Both the position numbers and the translations under genes were made by a program. 64,000 nt of DNA. Source: Kalaharituber pfeilii. Taxonomy: Eukaryota > Ascomycota > Pezizomycetes > Pezizales > Pezizaceae. Below, piece after piece: positions 25,341-36,489 of this stretch (position 1 is the stretch's first letter; every line of letters begins with the position of its first letter). The notes under the pieces are model-generated. The model was not told the DNA's origin. It ran no database searches and was given only the letters and a program-made list of their open reading frames with translations. The stretch lies in assembly GCA_015179045.1 (NCBI GenBank), contig WHUZ01000059.1, forward strand, positions 1 through 64,000, in the 5' to 3' direction.

Positions 25341-26657
25341 CACTTTGAGAAAGCCACTTCGCGTTTACCCCCAGTAATGTAACCCGCAGGATACCATTTG
25401 CCTACCCAACACTGATGACCATCCCCTTCGCCCGAGCCCAGCTCAGTTCAGGGTAAACTATCCGACATAAGATTACATCAATACCCCTCCAATATTCAAA
25501 AACACACCGCATAAATATATAATATACAATTCTGTGTGATAACGACCTTCAAACATCTAGGGGCTTAATATGAGACTACTTCAAACACCCTATCATCCAA
25601 ACTGGACATTAACTTGAACCCACGTATCTGCCTCCCCCCCCCCCCCCCCAATATATCGCCTTTCCCCTCTCAAACCGTTGTTCTACGAGGAGGAGGTGCG
25701 TCTTAGTAGATATAATCTTTTTTCAACACACAATTAATACCAATATATCCGCCTGTGACAACCGTTTATCGCAAGAGGTTTTCTTCACGCAACTGGACTC
25801 ACATAGCAAGAGTTACGAGTTCGGTTGCCCCATAACCAGCTTCGATGCCATGCCATCATCAATGCATCAGGTTGATGCACTAACTGGATCTAGTAACCTA
25901 CAACCTTTTTCATTCCAAACTCACACCTCACTTTGTTATTTTGAATGTACGTATACGCTATCAACACAAACAAATCAGCAAAAACAGAACATCACTTCTC
26001 GCATCCTCCCTCTGCAGTATTCACAACAAACATTCCCTCTTCCCGCTCGCCCCAACCATATCCTCTCCCATCTCATTATTTAAAAAAACAGCCACAATTC
26101 CTCACTAGTAATCATAAAAGCCAAGAAAAAGTATTCTATCTCTTTTTCCCCACTCCATAACCCAGCGAATGCTCTCTCACATCTATTTCATGATATAGGT
26201 ATTGCATAACTAACTCTGCCCACCCTACCGCCAACAACGCCATATAAAAACAATCAGCAAAGAGGTACACACAGATGAAAAACGTACACCAGCGAATGTT
26301 ACAATGCGAATACAAATATAAATCGAGCCTAGCCTTTTAAACGCCTTGGTACATATCAACACCGCCCATCTACCTCAACGTAACCATTCCACAAGCACCA
26401 CCACAGGCTAACAGACAACTTCTCAACCCCCATCAAGAATGCAAACTCAGCAGTGCTTATCCCTCTACCCATTTCCACCTATATATTTACCTGTTGAAGA
26501 CACTCTTTTGATGCAAAGGCTCAAATCCCGCTGAAGGTGTCACAACTAACAAACAATAATAATGCCATTGGCATACCATCTTATAATACCTTCCTCCTTG
26601 ACAAGAAACCCTGACAACGTTCATAGGCAATTCCAGAGAAACAGTTAGTTTAGTCAA
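24510..26657. other. Intergenic 3' flanks with dense simple repeats
   Basis: This 2.1-kb region lies between the converging phosphatase and Ama1-like genes and carries no supported gene. It holds TTTCA/TTTTA pentanucleotide arrays (about 24592-24626), a 37-base A run (24664-24700), a CTC-rich stretch near 25150, a 31-base A run (25307-25337) and a 16-base C run (25634-25649). Polyadenylation signals for both genes should lie here but cannot be assigned uniquely. Confidence 0.6.
24592..24700. repeat. Pentanucleotide (TTTCA/TTTTA) array followed by poly(A) run
   Basis: Four TTTCA-type units grade into three TTTTA-type units, then about 40 bp later comes an uninterrupted run of 37 A. This is a slippage-prone locus just downstream of the phosphatase stop codon. 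Confidence 0.85.
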
Positions 26658-29289
26658 TCATCGAATAGTCTCACCGCCATCTTTCTCGATGCCCTCAAGG
26701 CCCTCCAAAATATCACTACCTCCGAGTACCCCTCTCCACCCCACAACACCCTTACGGCACTCACTCCATACCTCATGGAATCTCACCGTCTCATCACTAG
26801 CCGCCACTACAATGCAGCCATCACTGTGTCTACCTGCGCCTCTGCTGCGGTCTCCTCTAGGAGCCATGGCACCTCGTCCGGACCTCGTTCTTCTTCTTCT
26901 CAATGACGACACTTGGGTTGCAGATGAGGAATTTCTTGCCCGCGCTGGTACTCCTTCCGATGGTGATGCCACTTCCCCCGTGCGGGTAGCAGTTCTTCCA
27001 CGACTGCGGCTGCGGCTTGCTGTGTTTGTCCTCGCTGCAGTAGTTGTTGGAATTGGGGTATTCATTGGTGAGACTAGGGTTGGTCTCCCTCTCCGGGCTT
27101 CCGCTTCACGGGAACCAGCTCCATTAACTGCTCGACTATTCGCCCCAGATCGAGTAGCTACGGTTCTATCTGTCGGGACCCCCTGCGCCAGTACCCGCCT
27201 CTCTAATATCATCCATTCTTCTTCGGAATTATCCTCCATGGAATCATTCACATCTTCATACTCATCCACATCTTCATGAGGACTTTCTGGAATACTCCCC
27301 TCAATAGGCCCACCTGGATAGCCAACGGCATACAAGGCACGCATATCCTCTCCCCATGGAATGGCTGCAACTTGCTTGCACTCTGGCCAGCTAAACACGG
27401 CAATACGGATTGGATGGTCTGGATTTGCATAGCCGAAGGTAGCAGCAATTTCTCTATGCGAGTTGCTCCAAAGCAAACTTGTCACCTGTGCAGAAACATT
27501 GATTGTGGCCAGGCATGCTCCAGAGTACGTGTGGTAAAAATGGATACATCTATCATTTGAGCCACCGCCTACGCCATGTCAGATTCGCACTTCAGGTCAC
27601 AAAGAGAATGTAACCAACCTGTCGCTAATAGGGTTCTCTGCCATGGACAGAACGCCATAGCCTTGACCGCAGCACCATGAGTCCAACGATACTTTCCCCT
27701 TTCTCGCTTCATCTTTATCTCCCTAGATTCATCTGGCGAAGGTGGTGCAAATATATCACTGACATTAAATAGGCAGGCAACATTGTCGTTACCCCCGGTA
27801 GCAAATTGGCCACCGTCTCCACTCCAACACAATCCGCAGATTTGCTGCGTATGGGCGGTAATTTTCTTTAGAAGTCTGATTTTAGCACCTCCAGCTTCTA
27901 TCCTCCGGTCACTTGTGTACGGCGGCGATGAACTGGACCATGACACAGTATAATAATAGATGATACCCATTTCATCTCCAACTAGTAAATCCTCACAGTC
28001 TATCCAAGAGCTAGATAGGCGTGGAAGCATCTGTTCGTCGTTTGGAGTTACCGCACTGAACGAGGCATCCCAACGCTTTTGAAGAACTGGCCTCCAGCAA
28101 ACGCATGCCACACCCGCTGTGTGCTTTCTTTCAATTCGAGGCTTCGGTTCGCCTGGTTTCCAGAGGCATAGATTACCGTCAATTCTGCCAATTGCAAGGA
28201 TATTTCTCCTGCTTGGCGTACAAGAGAATGCAAGGCATGTAACATGGCTTGATGACCACTGCTTAAATGGTGTTGCTCCCGTGGTTTCGGTCCAAGTATA
28301 GACATCTGAATGAAGCCCTACTGCCAAGGAGTGTGCCACTGGAGAATAGGCTAATAATGAGCAGTAATAGTCATCCCGCAGCCCAGGAGCGTCTAAAACG
28401 CGGAATGGGGTGGTGGGAACTGTATTCTTGCTGAGCACAGTCTGAGAATTCTGTGCCGTTGACTTTCGAGGACCCATTTTATCTAACTTACTATTAGTAT
28501 TGCGATGACCTCGACTGGAGAAAAAAACTAACAATTCTCGCTTCCACGAGACCAGATATCTACAGTTGCCGACATTATCACTCCAACAGGCTCTCTTGTA
28601 AAACTCAACACTCTGGCACACCGATCAACTCCTAAGGCAGCAGCCAGTCTAGATTGATGGCGTTCCTTCTCTACTTCGGGGCTCTCCTGGTCCCCAAAGA
28701 TGTTGATATATACTTCCGTACCTCGAGAGCTTCCAGCACCAACATAAATAGCTCTACCAGCAGCTGTGATTCCACTGGCCTGAGCTCTTGGAGCTCGGTA
28801 GTCGATTGAAGACGATATCTGACGGCCAAACGGTGGAGACATTGACCGGCCACGACCAAAGATGTCATTCCTAGTTGACCTCCGAAGAAGCTTCTCCTCA
28901 TGAGAAAGTAGATGCAAAGGCATTGACATACGAAAAGCATTGATGGATGTATTTGTTGGAATGAAGCGGTCTGGCGAAATCCGCGGTTTTGTTCTAGATC
29001 CTGAGTTATATGGGCTATGGAAAGATTTGACTTGCCCCTGCAATGCGGGGCATTGTGGGGTAACATGGAGCTTTGCAAAAGTTGGGGGAAGTGGATAAAT
29101 CATATTCGGGGCAGGAAGCAGCCTTTCAGAGCGGAATCGAGGGAGTGGAGCCACCCCAGGTGGGGGGTGTACCGGAATGTGTGGCAGTCTCAGAGATTCT
29201 GGTGGGGAGTTGTTCATGGACGGAATTGCAGACTCAGGCAGGGGAATCAACACTGGGTCAATAAATTCTGCCATGGGAGATGACCGCAT
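26658..29289 (-). CDS. Ama1-like Cdc20/Cdh1-family APC/C activator (WD40)
   Basis: Substrate-recruiting activator of the anaphase-promoting complex. Exons 29289-28533, 28482-27619, 27568-26658 (843 aa), introns 50 nt each. Features: C-box-like PRISPDRFIPTN near residue 105 (DRFIP conserved, the usual following Arg is Asn); family hallmark FRVLDAPGLRDDYYCSLL near 275; WD40 propeller from about 270 with GGGSNDRCIHFY and DGCIVVAASDETVRF; C-terminal Ile-Arg, matching the IR tail that docks on Cdc27/APC3. A ~160-residue acidic then Ser/Arg-rich insertion splits the last blades (about 626-788). The long linker and large insertion point to the meiotic activator Ama1/Mfr1 group more than to Cdc20 or Cdh1 (inference). 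An in-frame TAA four codons upstream supports the first ATG. A 5'-UTR intron (29326-29395) is likely. Confidence 0.85.
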
Positions 29290-30955
29290 GAAAGAGAGTT
29301 ACGGCAGAAGTTCCTTCTCTTGAGCCTGCAGAAAAGAGAATTAACATATATTTATATATAACAATTAACAGAGGTATACAACGGACAATGCTAACCAGGG
29401 AGTGTAGAGTCCCAGAGACAGGCGAGGGCCTTGCCACGAAGATGCCGAACTAACGAGTGGTTCTGTGGAAACCAGGTGTCCACGGTCTTGTGGTCATCAA
29501 AGAGAAATGTGTTCAACACTCCAGCCCTCACGCCAGCAGTGGCCGTGTGTGAATGCTAACTCAAACCTCCGGTCGAGAAGTGAGTAACCGTTGGATTCAG
29601 CCCTCTGACAGAGAGAGATTTTGTGGGAAAAAGCCGTTTATGGTGCTTGTTACACACGAGGGACAGTCTGGGGACCCCTAGTCAGAGCGATGACACACTG
29701 GCACTTGCCAACGTCAGTGTAAATATTGGGTTGGCTGGATGAGAAGCTGCTTCCACTGCCGGGGCGGCAGGATAAAGAGGGACGGGGGGAGGAAAGGAGG
29801 AAAGGAAGGAAGGAAAGAAGGGGAGAAAGAAATCTGAATTCGAGAGATGGTGAGCACTCTGGAGATGGTTGGACGCCTGGCGGAGAGGTGGAAGATTTGC
29901 CGGATTAGGCAAGGCTTGCGGTCGCCCTTTCCTGAATAGGCATTTTGCTTTGGTGATGGCCAACGGCATTGGCGATGTTTGCATTTGCGGGGAAGCGCTG
30001 CGATCTTATGTAAGTGTGTACATAGATGTATCAAGCATATAAGGGCATGTGTACATATACTCTGCCTCTTTCGCTGCCCTCGCCTTTGGCCCACTCCGCT
30101 CCCTGTGTTCCCAGCGTGACGATTGACGATGAAAGCATTCTCCGATGATCATGGGGTGCAGGGCCCGCCGAGTAGGCACAACTTTCGTCCAACCGTTCCC
30201 CACGTCCCTATAGTCCTTCCTATTATGAACTTCTCCTCCAGCAGAAGTCACGCAAAGCTGTTCTGCTTCTCTCAAGCCCCTTTTATCAGCTCACAATCCT
30301 CTTTCCAGCGGTATGCTATCTGATAACAAACCAGACATGCCGTGTTTGGTCACGTGCTTGCCAAGCGCACCTCGCGTTGCCTCGTCCACTTTACGCGTTG
30401 CCAACCGGCCCTCGCAACCGCCAGTGTCCTCCCCACACCCCCTCATTTCGAAGCAGCTTAGGGCCCACGATATCTACCACAAAACTGCTGTGGACAGAAA
30501 AGTACTCGCATTGCCTTACCCTTACCCAGACTCAGTGTCCCAATTGCCCGGTACTGCGTCGGTGCAGAATTCAAAATTGCAACAGACCTTTATCATCTGA
30601 ATTACCAAACTATATACATCTAGAAGATACCCTCTATCAACAAAAGGACACATCGCTATCCTCATTCACAGTTCGAAAGAATTCCATATTTTAAGCTTGA
30701 CTGGTTCTTCCCCACTCCAAGCAACACTGCTTCGAAGCACACACCTCCATCCCCGCGTTCATATCCCAGTCAATCTTTTTCAAGTAACAAGTGATTTTAA
30801 CTATACCTCGAATTCGAGGAATATACTCTTAAGTCTCACGGTTGACTGGTTCAGCGAATATACCATTTAAAGCTACTTGGCGGAAATCTCACTTTCCCAC
30901 CACTCGTCAACTCCAACGTCTTTTCAGCCCTGCCCTAGGGCTTCTAACTATTAAC
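29290..30955. promoter_or_regulatory. 1.67-kb divergent promoter region of the Ama1-like gene and CTF8
   Basis: On the minus strand, GTTAGC at 29395 and CTTTTCTGCAG ending at 29326 make a probable 70-nt leader intron of the Ama1-like gene. A GGA-rich purine stretch occurs at about 29775-29830. No convincing coding frame is present. The CTF8 leader is CA/CT-rich near 30700-30950. Confidence 0.45.
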
Positions 30956-31501
30956 ATGCCCTCCATCCCCCTCCATTGCCACCCTTCTGTGACTACCACC
31001 ACCTCCTCCCTCTCCGCCCCAGAGCCTCCCCCACCTACCAATCCCCTACCTTACTTCTTGCACACCCCCACCGGCCTCGCCCTCCTCGAAATCCAGGGCA
31101 AACTCGTCCTCTCGGACCCCCCCTACACCCCTCCCCCTCTTTCCAACCCCACCTCCACCACCAGCCCCACCACCATCCACACCCCCATCGGCACCCTCAC
31201 CTTCCCCCCTTCCGCCTTCAGCATTTCTCCTGACACCGCCATCTCCGCGTCCCTCAAAACCAAAGGCAACAAGCTCCCCCTCGACGCCCCCGTGTACCTG
31301 TATGTCGGCCAACACCAGCGCATGCGCGGTGAGGTCCGAGTACTCCCCAAACCGCTTGCGGTTCTGCGGCGGCGGGATGCAGGGGAATTGGGAGAAGCAG
31401 CAGGGAAGGAAGCGAAGGAGGGGGAACTAGAGGAGCTGGAGATTGCGGGGGTGGTGAAGTGGAAAGTGGTTTTCTCAATGAGGCCGGAGCCGGTAGGGTA
31501 G
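30956..31501 (+). CDS. CTF8: Ctf8, subunit of the Ctf18-RFC clamp loader
   Basis: Ctf8 joins Ctf18 and Dcc1 to form the alternative RFC that loads PCNA at forks and supports sister-chromatid cohesion. The intronless 181-aa frame shows the family order: TGLALLEIQGKLVL (entry strand), IGTLTFPP, VYLYVGQHQRMRGEVRVLPKPLAVL (the core G-x-H-x-x-x-G-x-V-x-L-x-K-P-L-A-V-L motif) and a terminal VVKWKVVFSMRPEPVG (K-x-x-F-x-x-R-P-x-P). The length is typical for a fungal Ctf8. A Pro/Ser/Thr-rich stretch sits between residues 15 and 75. The start is the first ATG giving MPSIPLHCHP; upstream in-frame codons are non-ATG only. It is transcribed divergently from the Ama1-like gene and converges on the next gene. 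Confidence 0.9.
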   Translation: MPSIPLHCHPSVTTTTSSLSAPEPPPPTNPLPYFLHTPTGLALLEIQGKLVLSDPPYTPPPLSNPTSTTSPTTIHTPIGTLTFPPSAFSISPDTAISASLKTKGNKLPLDAPVYLYVGQHQRMRGEVRVLPKPLAVLRRRDAGELGEAAGKEAKEGELEELEIAGVVKWKVVFSMRPEPVG

Positions 31502-32298
31502 GTGGTGGGGATGTACTCATGGTGATCAAATGTACACCGGTTTTGGTTTTACTCAATGTTCGTTATTCGTCGGCAATTTTGCGGGTCATCTGCGTCCTTT
31601 AATGTACCATTCATATCATATCATCATGAACCATCACAACTTCAGGCAAAGTCAAATGTATACATAGATTCCCACCTTTCATGAATCATGTTTATAACTG
31701 TGTTGTATTACAATTACTATTAATGCACTATCACAAATACGAACATACATATTTATGCGCCATATACCCCCAAATATCCCCTACTCCAATGTACAAAGTT
31801 GCAAGAGTAGATTATTGTCTAACATCGAGTTATGTGTTAATATATCCTCCCACAACCCCGCCCCCGCCGCCTGCCCCCTCCCCCGCGCCAGGGCCGCACT
31901 CACGCTTCCAACCCCCAAAAATCTTATCACAGGAAAAGAAAATAACGAAAAAAAAAAAAAAAAAAAAAATCAAACAAAACATTGCAGTCCAGTTCATATA
32001 ATATGCAGAGTGTAAAAAACGCATTAATTTGATAACCCGTTCATCGACAACATCAACATTCAAAGGCGTGAGGAAAAGAGAGACAAAACAGTAAAAAAAA
32101 AAAACCCAAGTATCCATAAATATCCAAACGAAAGACGCACACTGAGATGAAAAGCCGGAAGAAATAAAAACTATATGCACAAACACCCCCTCCAATATCC
32201 TGCCAGCCAGCATTGTCGCATTATCCTCCGCTCTATTGAGTTGAGAAGCCTTCTTCCCTTCTTGCTTATCTCTGCGGCAGATTGAGTGGGATAAGAGC
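31502..32298. other. Convergent 3' flanks of CTF8 and the coiled-coil gene
   Basis: This 0.8-kb stretch is without a supported gene. It includes a C/G-rich pocket (about 31855-31910), a 22-base A run (31948-31969) and a second A-rich run near 32093. It is probably 3' UTR for both flanking genes. Confidence 0.55.
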
Positions 32299-33005
32299 CT
32301 ATTCCGTTGGTACTGGTGGCGGCATCCGAGTTGGCATTGGCGGTGGAACACCTACGCCTACACCTACGCCATTCGTTACCACCGCATTCACCACGCTGGG
32401 TGATCTCTCTACAACAACAAATCCTTCCTTCGCTTCTCCTGCGCCGTCATTTTGTGATGGTGCACCGCCGCTGACAGGCGGCGGGGGCGGCGGAGAAGTA
32501 GGCATCGGTGGTTTACCGTTCACTGGAAGGGATAATCGCTTCTTCTTCTGCTCAAGAAGCTCCTCGGTGCGCTTTAGGCGGGCTTCGAGCGCGCTCAGTT
32601 CGAGATTGTGAGTGGTAAGGGAGAAACGCCTAAGAAGCGAACCAAGATGTTAGTTACCGCTTTTCAAACTGCGTTGAGCCTAAAATGGACAGAAATTGAA
32701 TCAAAAGGAGGATAGGGAAACGAACTTGTTCTCAACGGAAGAAGCAAGCTGGTCAATGGTGTCATTGATAAGGAATATGTCGTTCAACTGGCTCGCAAAG
32801 CTCTCTGCAAGTAGTCTGTCATGCTCCGCGGTCAATTAGCTATCGTTCGCGATCCTCAAGTAGGAAAGTGGGGAGGAGGATGATTCAAGATGAGAAGGGC
32901 GCAGCATAAAAGGGGAACTAACGATTGAGGTCGTCCACTCTTGAGGGTCTCTTCCTCTCTCTGCGGCGTCCCGGTGGGAGAGACGGCTGGATCTGTTGCC
33001 GACAT
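32299..33005 (-). CDS. Small coiled-coil protein with Pro/Gly/Val-rich tail, function unknown
   Basis: I do not recognise a named family. Three exons (33005-32923, 32815-32726, 32629-32299) with GT-AG introns of 107 and 96 nt join in one frame to give 167 aa. Residues 28-60 (SFASQLNDIFLINDTIDQLASS) and 65-90 (LELSALEARLKRTEELLEQKK) form two amphipathic helices with heptad-like Leu/Ile spacing, a likely coiled coil. The tail is low complexity: PPPPPP, then FVVVERSPSVVNAVV, then a GVGVGVG stretch and PPPMPTRMPPP. The start is the only in-frame ATG ahead of exon 1. The two independent in-phase introns support a real gene. The helical part resembles conserved fungal hypothetical proteins (recollection, not a search). 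Confidence 0.65.
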
Positions 33006-33293
33006 GTTTACGGTTTGTGTTGAGATTCAGAGAAAGGGAGGGGTTATTCTGGAGTTGAGGGGTCGGTGTTAACTCAAATCCGGAGCGTGTAACGATGAAT
33101 CGAAACGGAAGAAGGGTTGGGGAGAGTTTGGAGGGGGGCGGGAAAATAACTCAAGAGCTGCGAGAACCGTGCATAACTGGGGGCTTACCTTTATATGGGG
33201 GAGCGACAGAAGCGTCGGCCGGCTTCGAGGCCCAGACTCGTCACACTGAGCTCTGGAGGTAATGCTGCCAGGTCCACGCGGGAATGATCAGGA

Positions 33294-33296
<3 letters not shown>

Positions 33297-33328
<32 letters not shown>
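33297..33328. repeat. 32-base G homopolymer
   Basis: Uninterrupted G run on the + strand, about 300 bp upstream of the coiled-coil gene's start codon. Assembly length at such a run is unreliable. Confidence 0.85.
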
Positions 33329-33330
<2 letters not shown>

Positions 33331-33756
33331 GTGCGAAGTGAGAGAGTGAGTGGTATGTAAGTGGGGATTTCGGCGATGTGTCTGATGTAGGGAGAGGCTG
33401 AGCTTTTGGGCACGAGGGTAAGGCACGGGAGAGTCGCGGCGGGTTGCGGGCACGACTATGGGAATGAGAAAGACGGAACAGGCAGCCAGGCAGGCAGACG
33501 CAGCGCACGGCGAGTCGCTCTGCACCAGTTAATGTTAATGCACGCGACTGGTCCCAGTGTTCTTGCTTCTGATTACTACGGCCTCTCAGCCACTGCTACT
33601 GCTACTGCCACTGGCTATCCATCCAGCTGCTGAGCAGGAGGTAGGGCTGGGCAGGGCCAGGCAGGGCCAGATGGGGGGGCAACTCTACTCCAGACACCGC
33701 AGCTCAGTGTCCCTCATTCGCCCTGCTCGAGATTGTCTTGAGTGGGAAAAAAAAGG

Positions 33757-33847
33757 GTGGGGAGGGGGAGGGGGAGGGGAGGGGGAGGGGAGGGGGAGGG
33801 GAGGGGGAGGGGAGGGGAGGGGGAGGGGGAGGGGGAGGGGGAGGGTG
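33757..33847 (+). repeat. GGGGA/GGGGGA array with G-quadruplex potential
   Basis: About fifteen consecutive units of four or five G separated by single A, followed by GGGTGGGC spacers. Any four adjacent units satisfy the G-quadruplex pattern with one-base loops. It lies about 750 bp upstream of the coiled-coil gene. Confidence 0.8.
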
Positions 33848-36489
33848 GGCGGCGGTGGGCGGTGGGCGGTGCAGAGCGGCGTGCCTGGCCTATCGTGTCG
33901 TGCTCGCTTGCTCCTGCTCAATGGCCGCAATGGCTGCAGCGCAGGGTACAGTTGAGCACGATGCAGCGCGAGCCTTGACTCGGCGCCCAACAGAGCTGCA
34001 GGTACTGTACTGTGCCCGAGGCGAGGCGAGAGCGCGAAGGCTTGGCCGCACTGTGTTTAGGCTGCACAAACAATCCCGCCGCCTCGGCACCAGGAGGTAC
34101 AGTAGCATCGCACACAGGAACCATTCTCGCTGGACAGAACGAGAAACGAGCTGCGAGTGATCGGCGGTGCGCAATATGCTATGCCAGGCAGCGTTTGGGA
34201 AATTTGTTTCCCGCATGGGCCCTCCTGGCGGAGGATGGCGCCTGAGATGGGAGCATTTGGCTGCAGCACAGTGTGAGAATATGTTTGCTGAACACAGAAT
34301 ATACGTACTAGAACCCTCTATCGGCGCACAGAAAGCTAATTTGGGTCTCGCACAACTCTTGTCATGATGAAAACTGGTCATACGGGACTATCATGACTAG
34401 GTACGTACTTAGTGTTGTTCCCCCCAACCAGCGGACGCTCATTCTCGAGCTCGAGCAAGCGTGATCTGCTGAGCTAACCCAACCCATTCAGCACTTCAAC
34501 AAGAGATGAGACTACAGTACTCAAGTCTATCCTTGGTGCGAATCACGCATCTCATCATTGGTGCTGAGCTGTGCTCCTGACCATGCCCCCCGTCACACGC
34601 CCGTGTGGCGCAGATAAGATTAGATGAAGCTGCAGTGTCATTGGACAAATACCCTTATCAAGTCCGCGGGCCAGCTCTTATCTGATATTATAGAATGCCG
34701 CAACCATGGTAAGAGGGTGCAGGAGCCAGCCATTCTGCTGCATTATATAAGCGGGCACGTGTCGCAAAACCTTTATGACACTCGATATCGCATGATAAAA
34801 GTGTTTACACGAAACTTAGCTACTTATGCAACAGAAGCGGTCAGGCGCGATAAACAGGTAATCGATCGACGTGTGCCAATTGTCTCGCATTAGCACCTAT
34901 ACCATTCATTGTACGCATGTTGCATGAAACTGTCAATGATTCATATCGCACCAAAGTATCAGCTGCGCCGTCACCTCCAAACTCTCCCAAGCCTTCTAAC
35001 TTGAACACTTACATTATGCGCAGCAACGGCTAGAACAAATTTGTTGGACCCGCTCGTTTGAAGGGCAAGTGCAAGAGCCCCTATTAGCTTACCTTGATTC
35101 TCCCGTGCATTATTCTTCTAGATGTTGGTGATTTGTCGTGATGGTGTCCAGCAGCGGTAACCAAAAGGCACTTCTGCAGCACCCTTGTCAGAGGTAGTTT
35201 GACCCCGATGGTGGTTCTCAAGGGTCTCGATGAGGTATGCAAGCTCAGTGAGTGGAGATGAAACAAGGTAGGTTGAGATGGCTCCGAGGAGTGAGAAGAA
35301 GTTGAATATGAAAAGTGGAGGAAGATCCGAGTCAACAGAGGGTGATTTAGTTGCAAGGTTTTAATCAATCTTTTCTTAACTAAAGAGCATATACTTCTGG
35401 CCAATGTGGGCATTAAACTGGGCGCGAGAACAGTTATCAAATCGCATTTGCTGTTTGAAGGACATAAGTCCCGACAAAGGAGTTGGAGGATAAATCTCCT
35501 CTCCTCAAAGGTCAAGCCCAAATGACCAGTAGTACATTGTACAGCGGTTGCAAGCCTACCTCACGTTGGATAAAGTTTCCAAGCCAACTACCACTTGTAT
35601 GTGAGCTACTAGAAGCTGCTTCTAGCACACTCATGTGCCGTATACAAATGTTGCTTTGTATAACTCTTCCTGAGCATTTCAATATAGCTTCATCTTGTAG
35701 ATATGTTGAATCATATATTATCGTCGTGAAAAGCATCGGCGGTATGGTCCTCCTCCATAGTGACTCCGGCAGTACTTGGACGAGAGCATCTTGCCAGGCC
35801 TTTTTAGGAGAGTTGTGAAGATGCAGATAATGGGTATGACGAAGATAGACTAAGCTGAACTGCAAAATGATAGCTGCGCACGGAGTAGATACGTGCCAGT
35901 ATCCCATAGAAATCAATTGGCTACGAGTTAAAGGTGCCCATATCTGGAAAACTAAGTGTCTCAAGTGCAAGGCAGGGGAAGGTCCTGTGCACGTGAGTTT
36001 CTAGAAACACTCCTGCGAATTCTCACACATTCATTGTCACCCACCTCACCTCGTGACCTACCACAATCCCCCACTATGCAATAATCCCTCCGCTCCACAT
36101 ATCCCCAACATAAAACAGTAAATATGATATCACGAGGCCAGTCCTTATACAAACACCTTCACAATCTCCGAAAAATAATAGTTTTCCCAATCAAGCAAAA
36201 CATAGCCCAACAATAAACCCGTGATATTCAGGGCACTAGCGCTTTGTTTTTACAGCTCCGCCTTGATTATATGCCTAGATGACATTCTATAGATTTTCAA
36301 TTCTATAAATATCATTTAGGAAACATAAATATATAACGCTTTTTAATCTCCCAAGTGAACTCTTTTTTCCTTTTTTTTTTTTTTTTCCCATAAAACCAAT
36401 CGTAACCACAAACAAGCTGTCCTATCCCAGTGCAACGGCAACAAAAAGAAAATTACACCCATAAATAATACCTTAACGTGTTTCCTCAC

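Larger units (their letters stand above)
33006..36489. other. Gene-free, G-rich then low-feature interval
   Basis: The first 900 bp hold a 32-base G run (33297-33328) and a GGGGA/GGGGGA array (about 33757-33847). From 34000 to 36450 I see no gene I can support. The longest open frames (145-152 codons on the minus strand at 35084-35970) show no motifs or splice continuity. Confidence 0.5.

Noticed and set aside
30976..31315. Pro/His- and Gly-rich frames on both strands inside CTF8
   Set aside because: Shadows of the Pro/Thr-rich CTF8 coding sequence in other frames.
35084..35970. Two 145-152 codon minus-strand frames
   Set aside because: Composition looks random, there is no conserved motif, and the frames overlap each other; treated as chance open frames.
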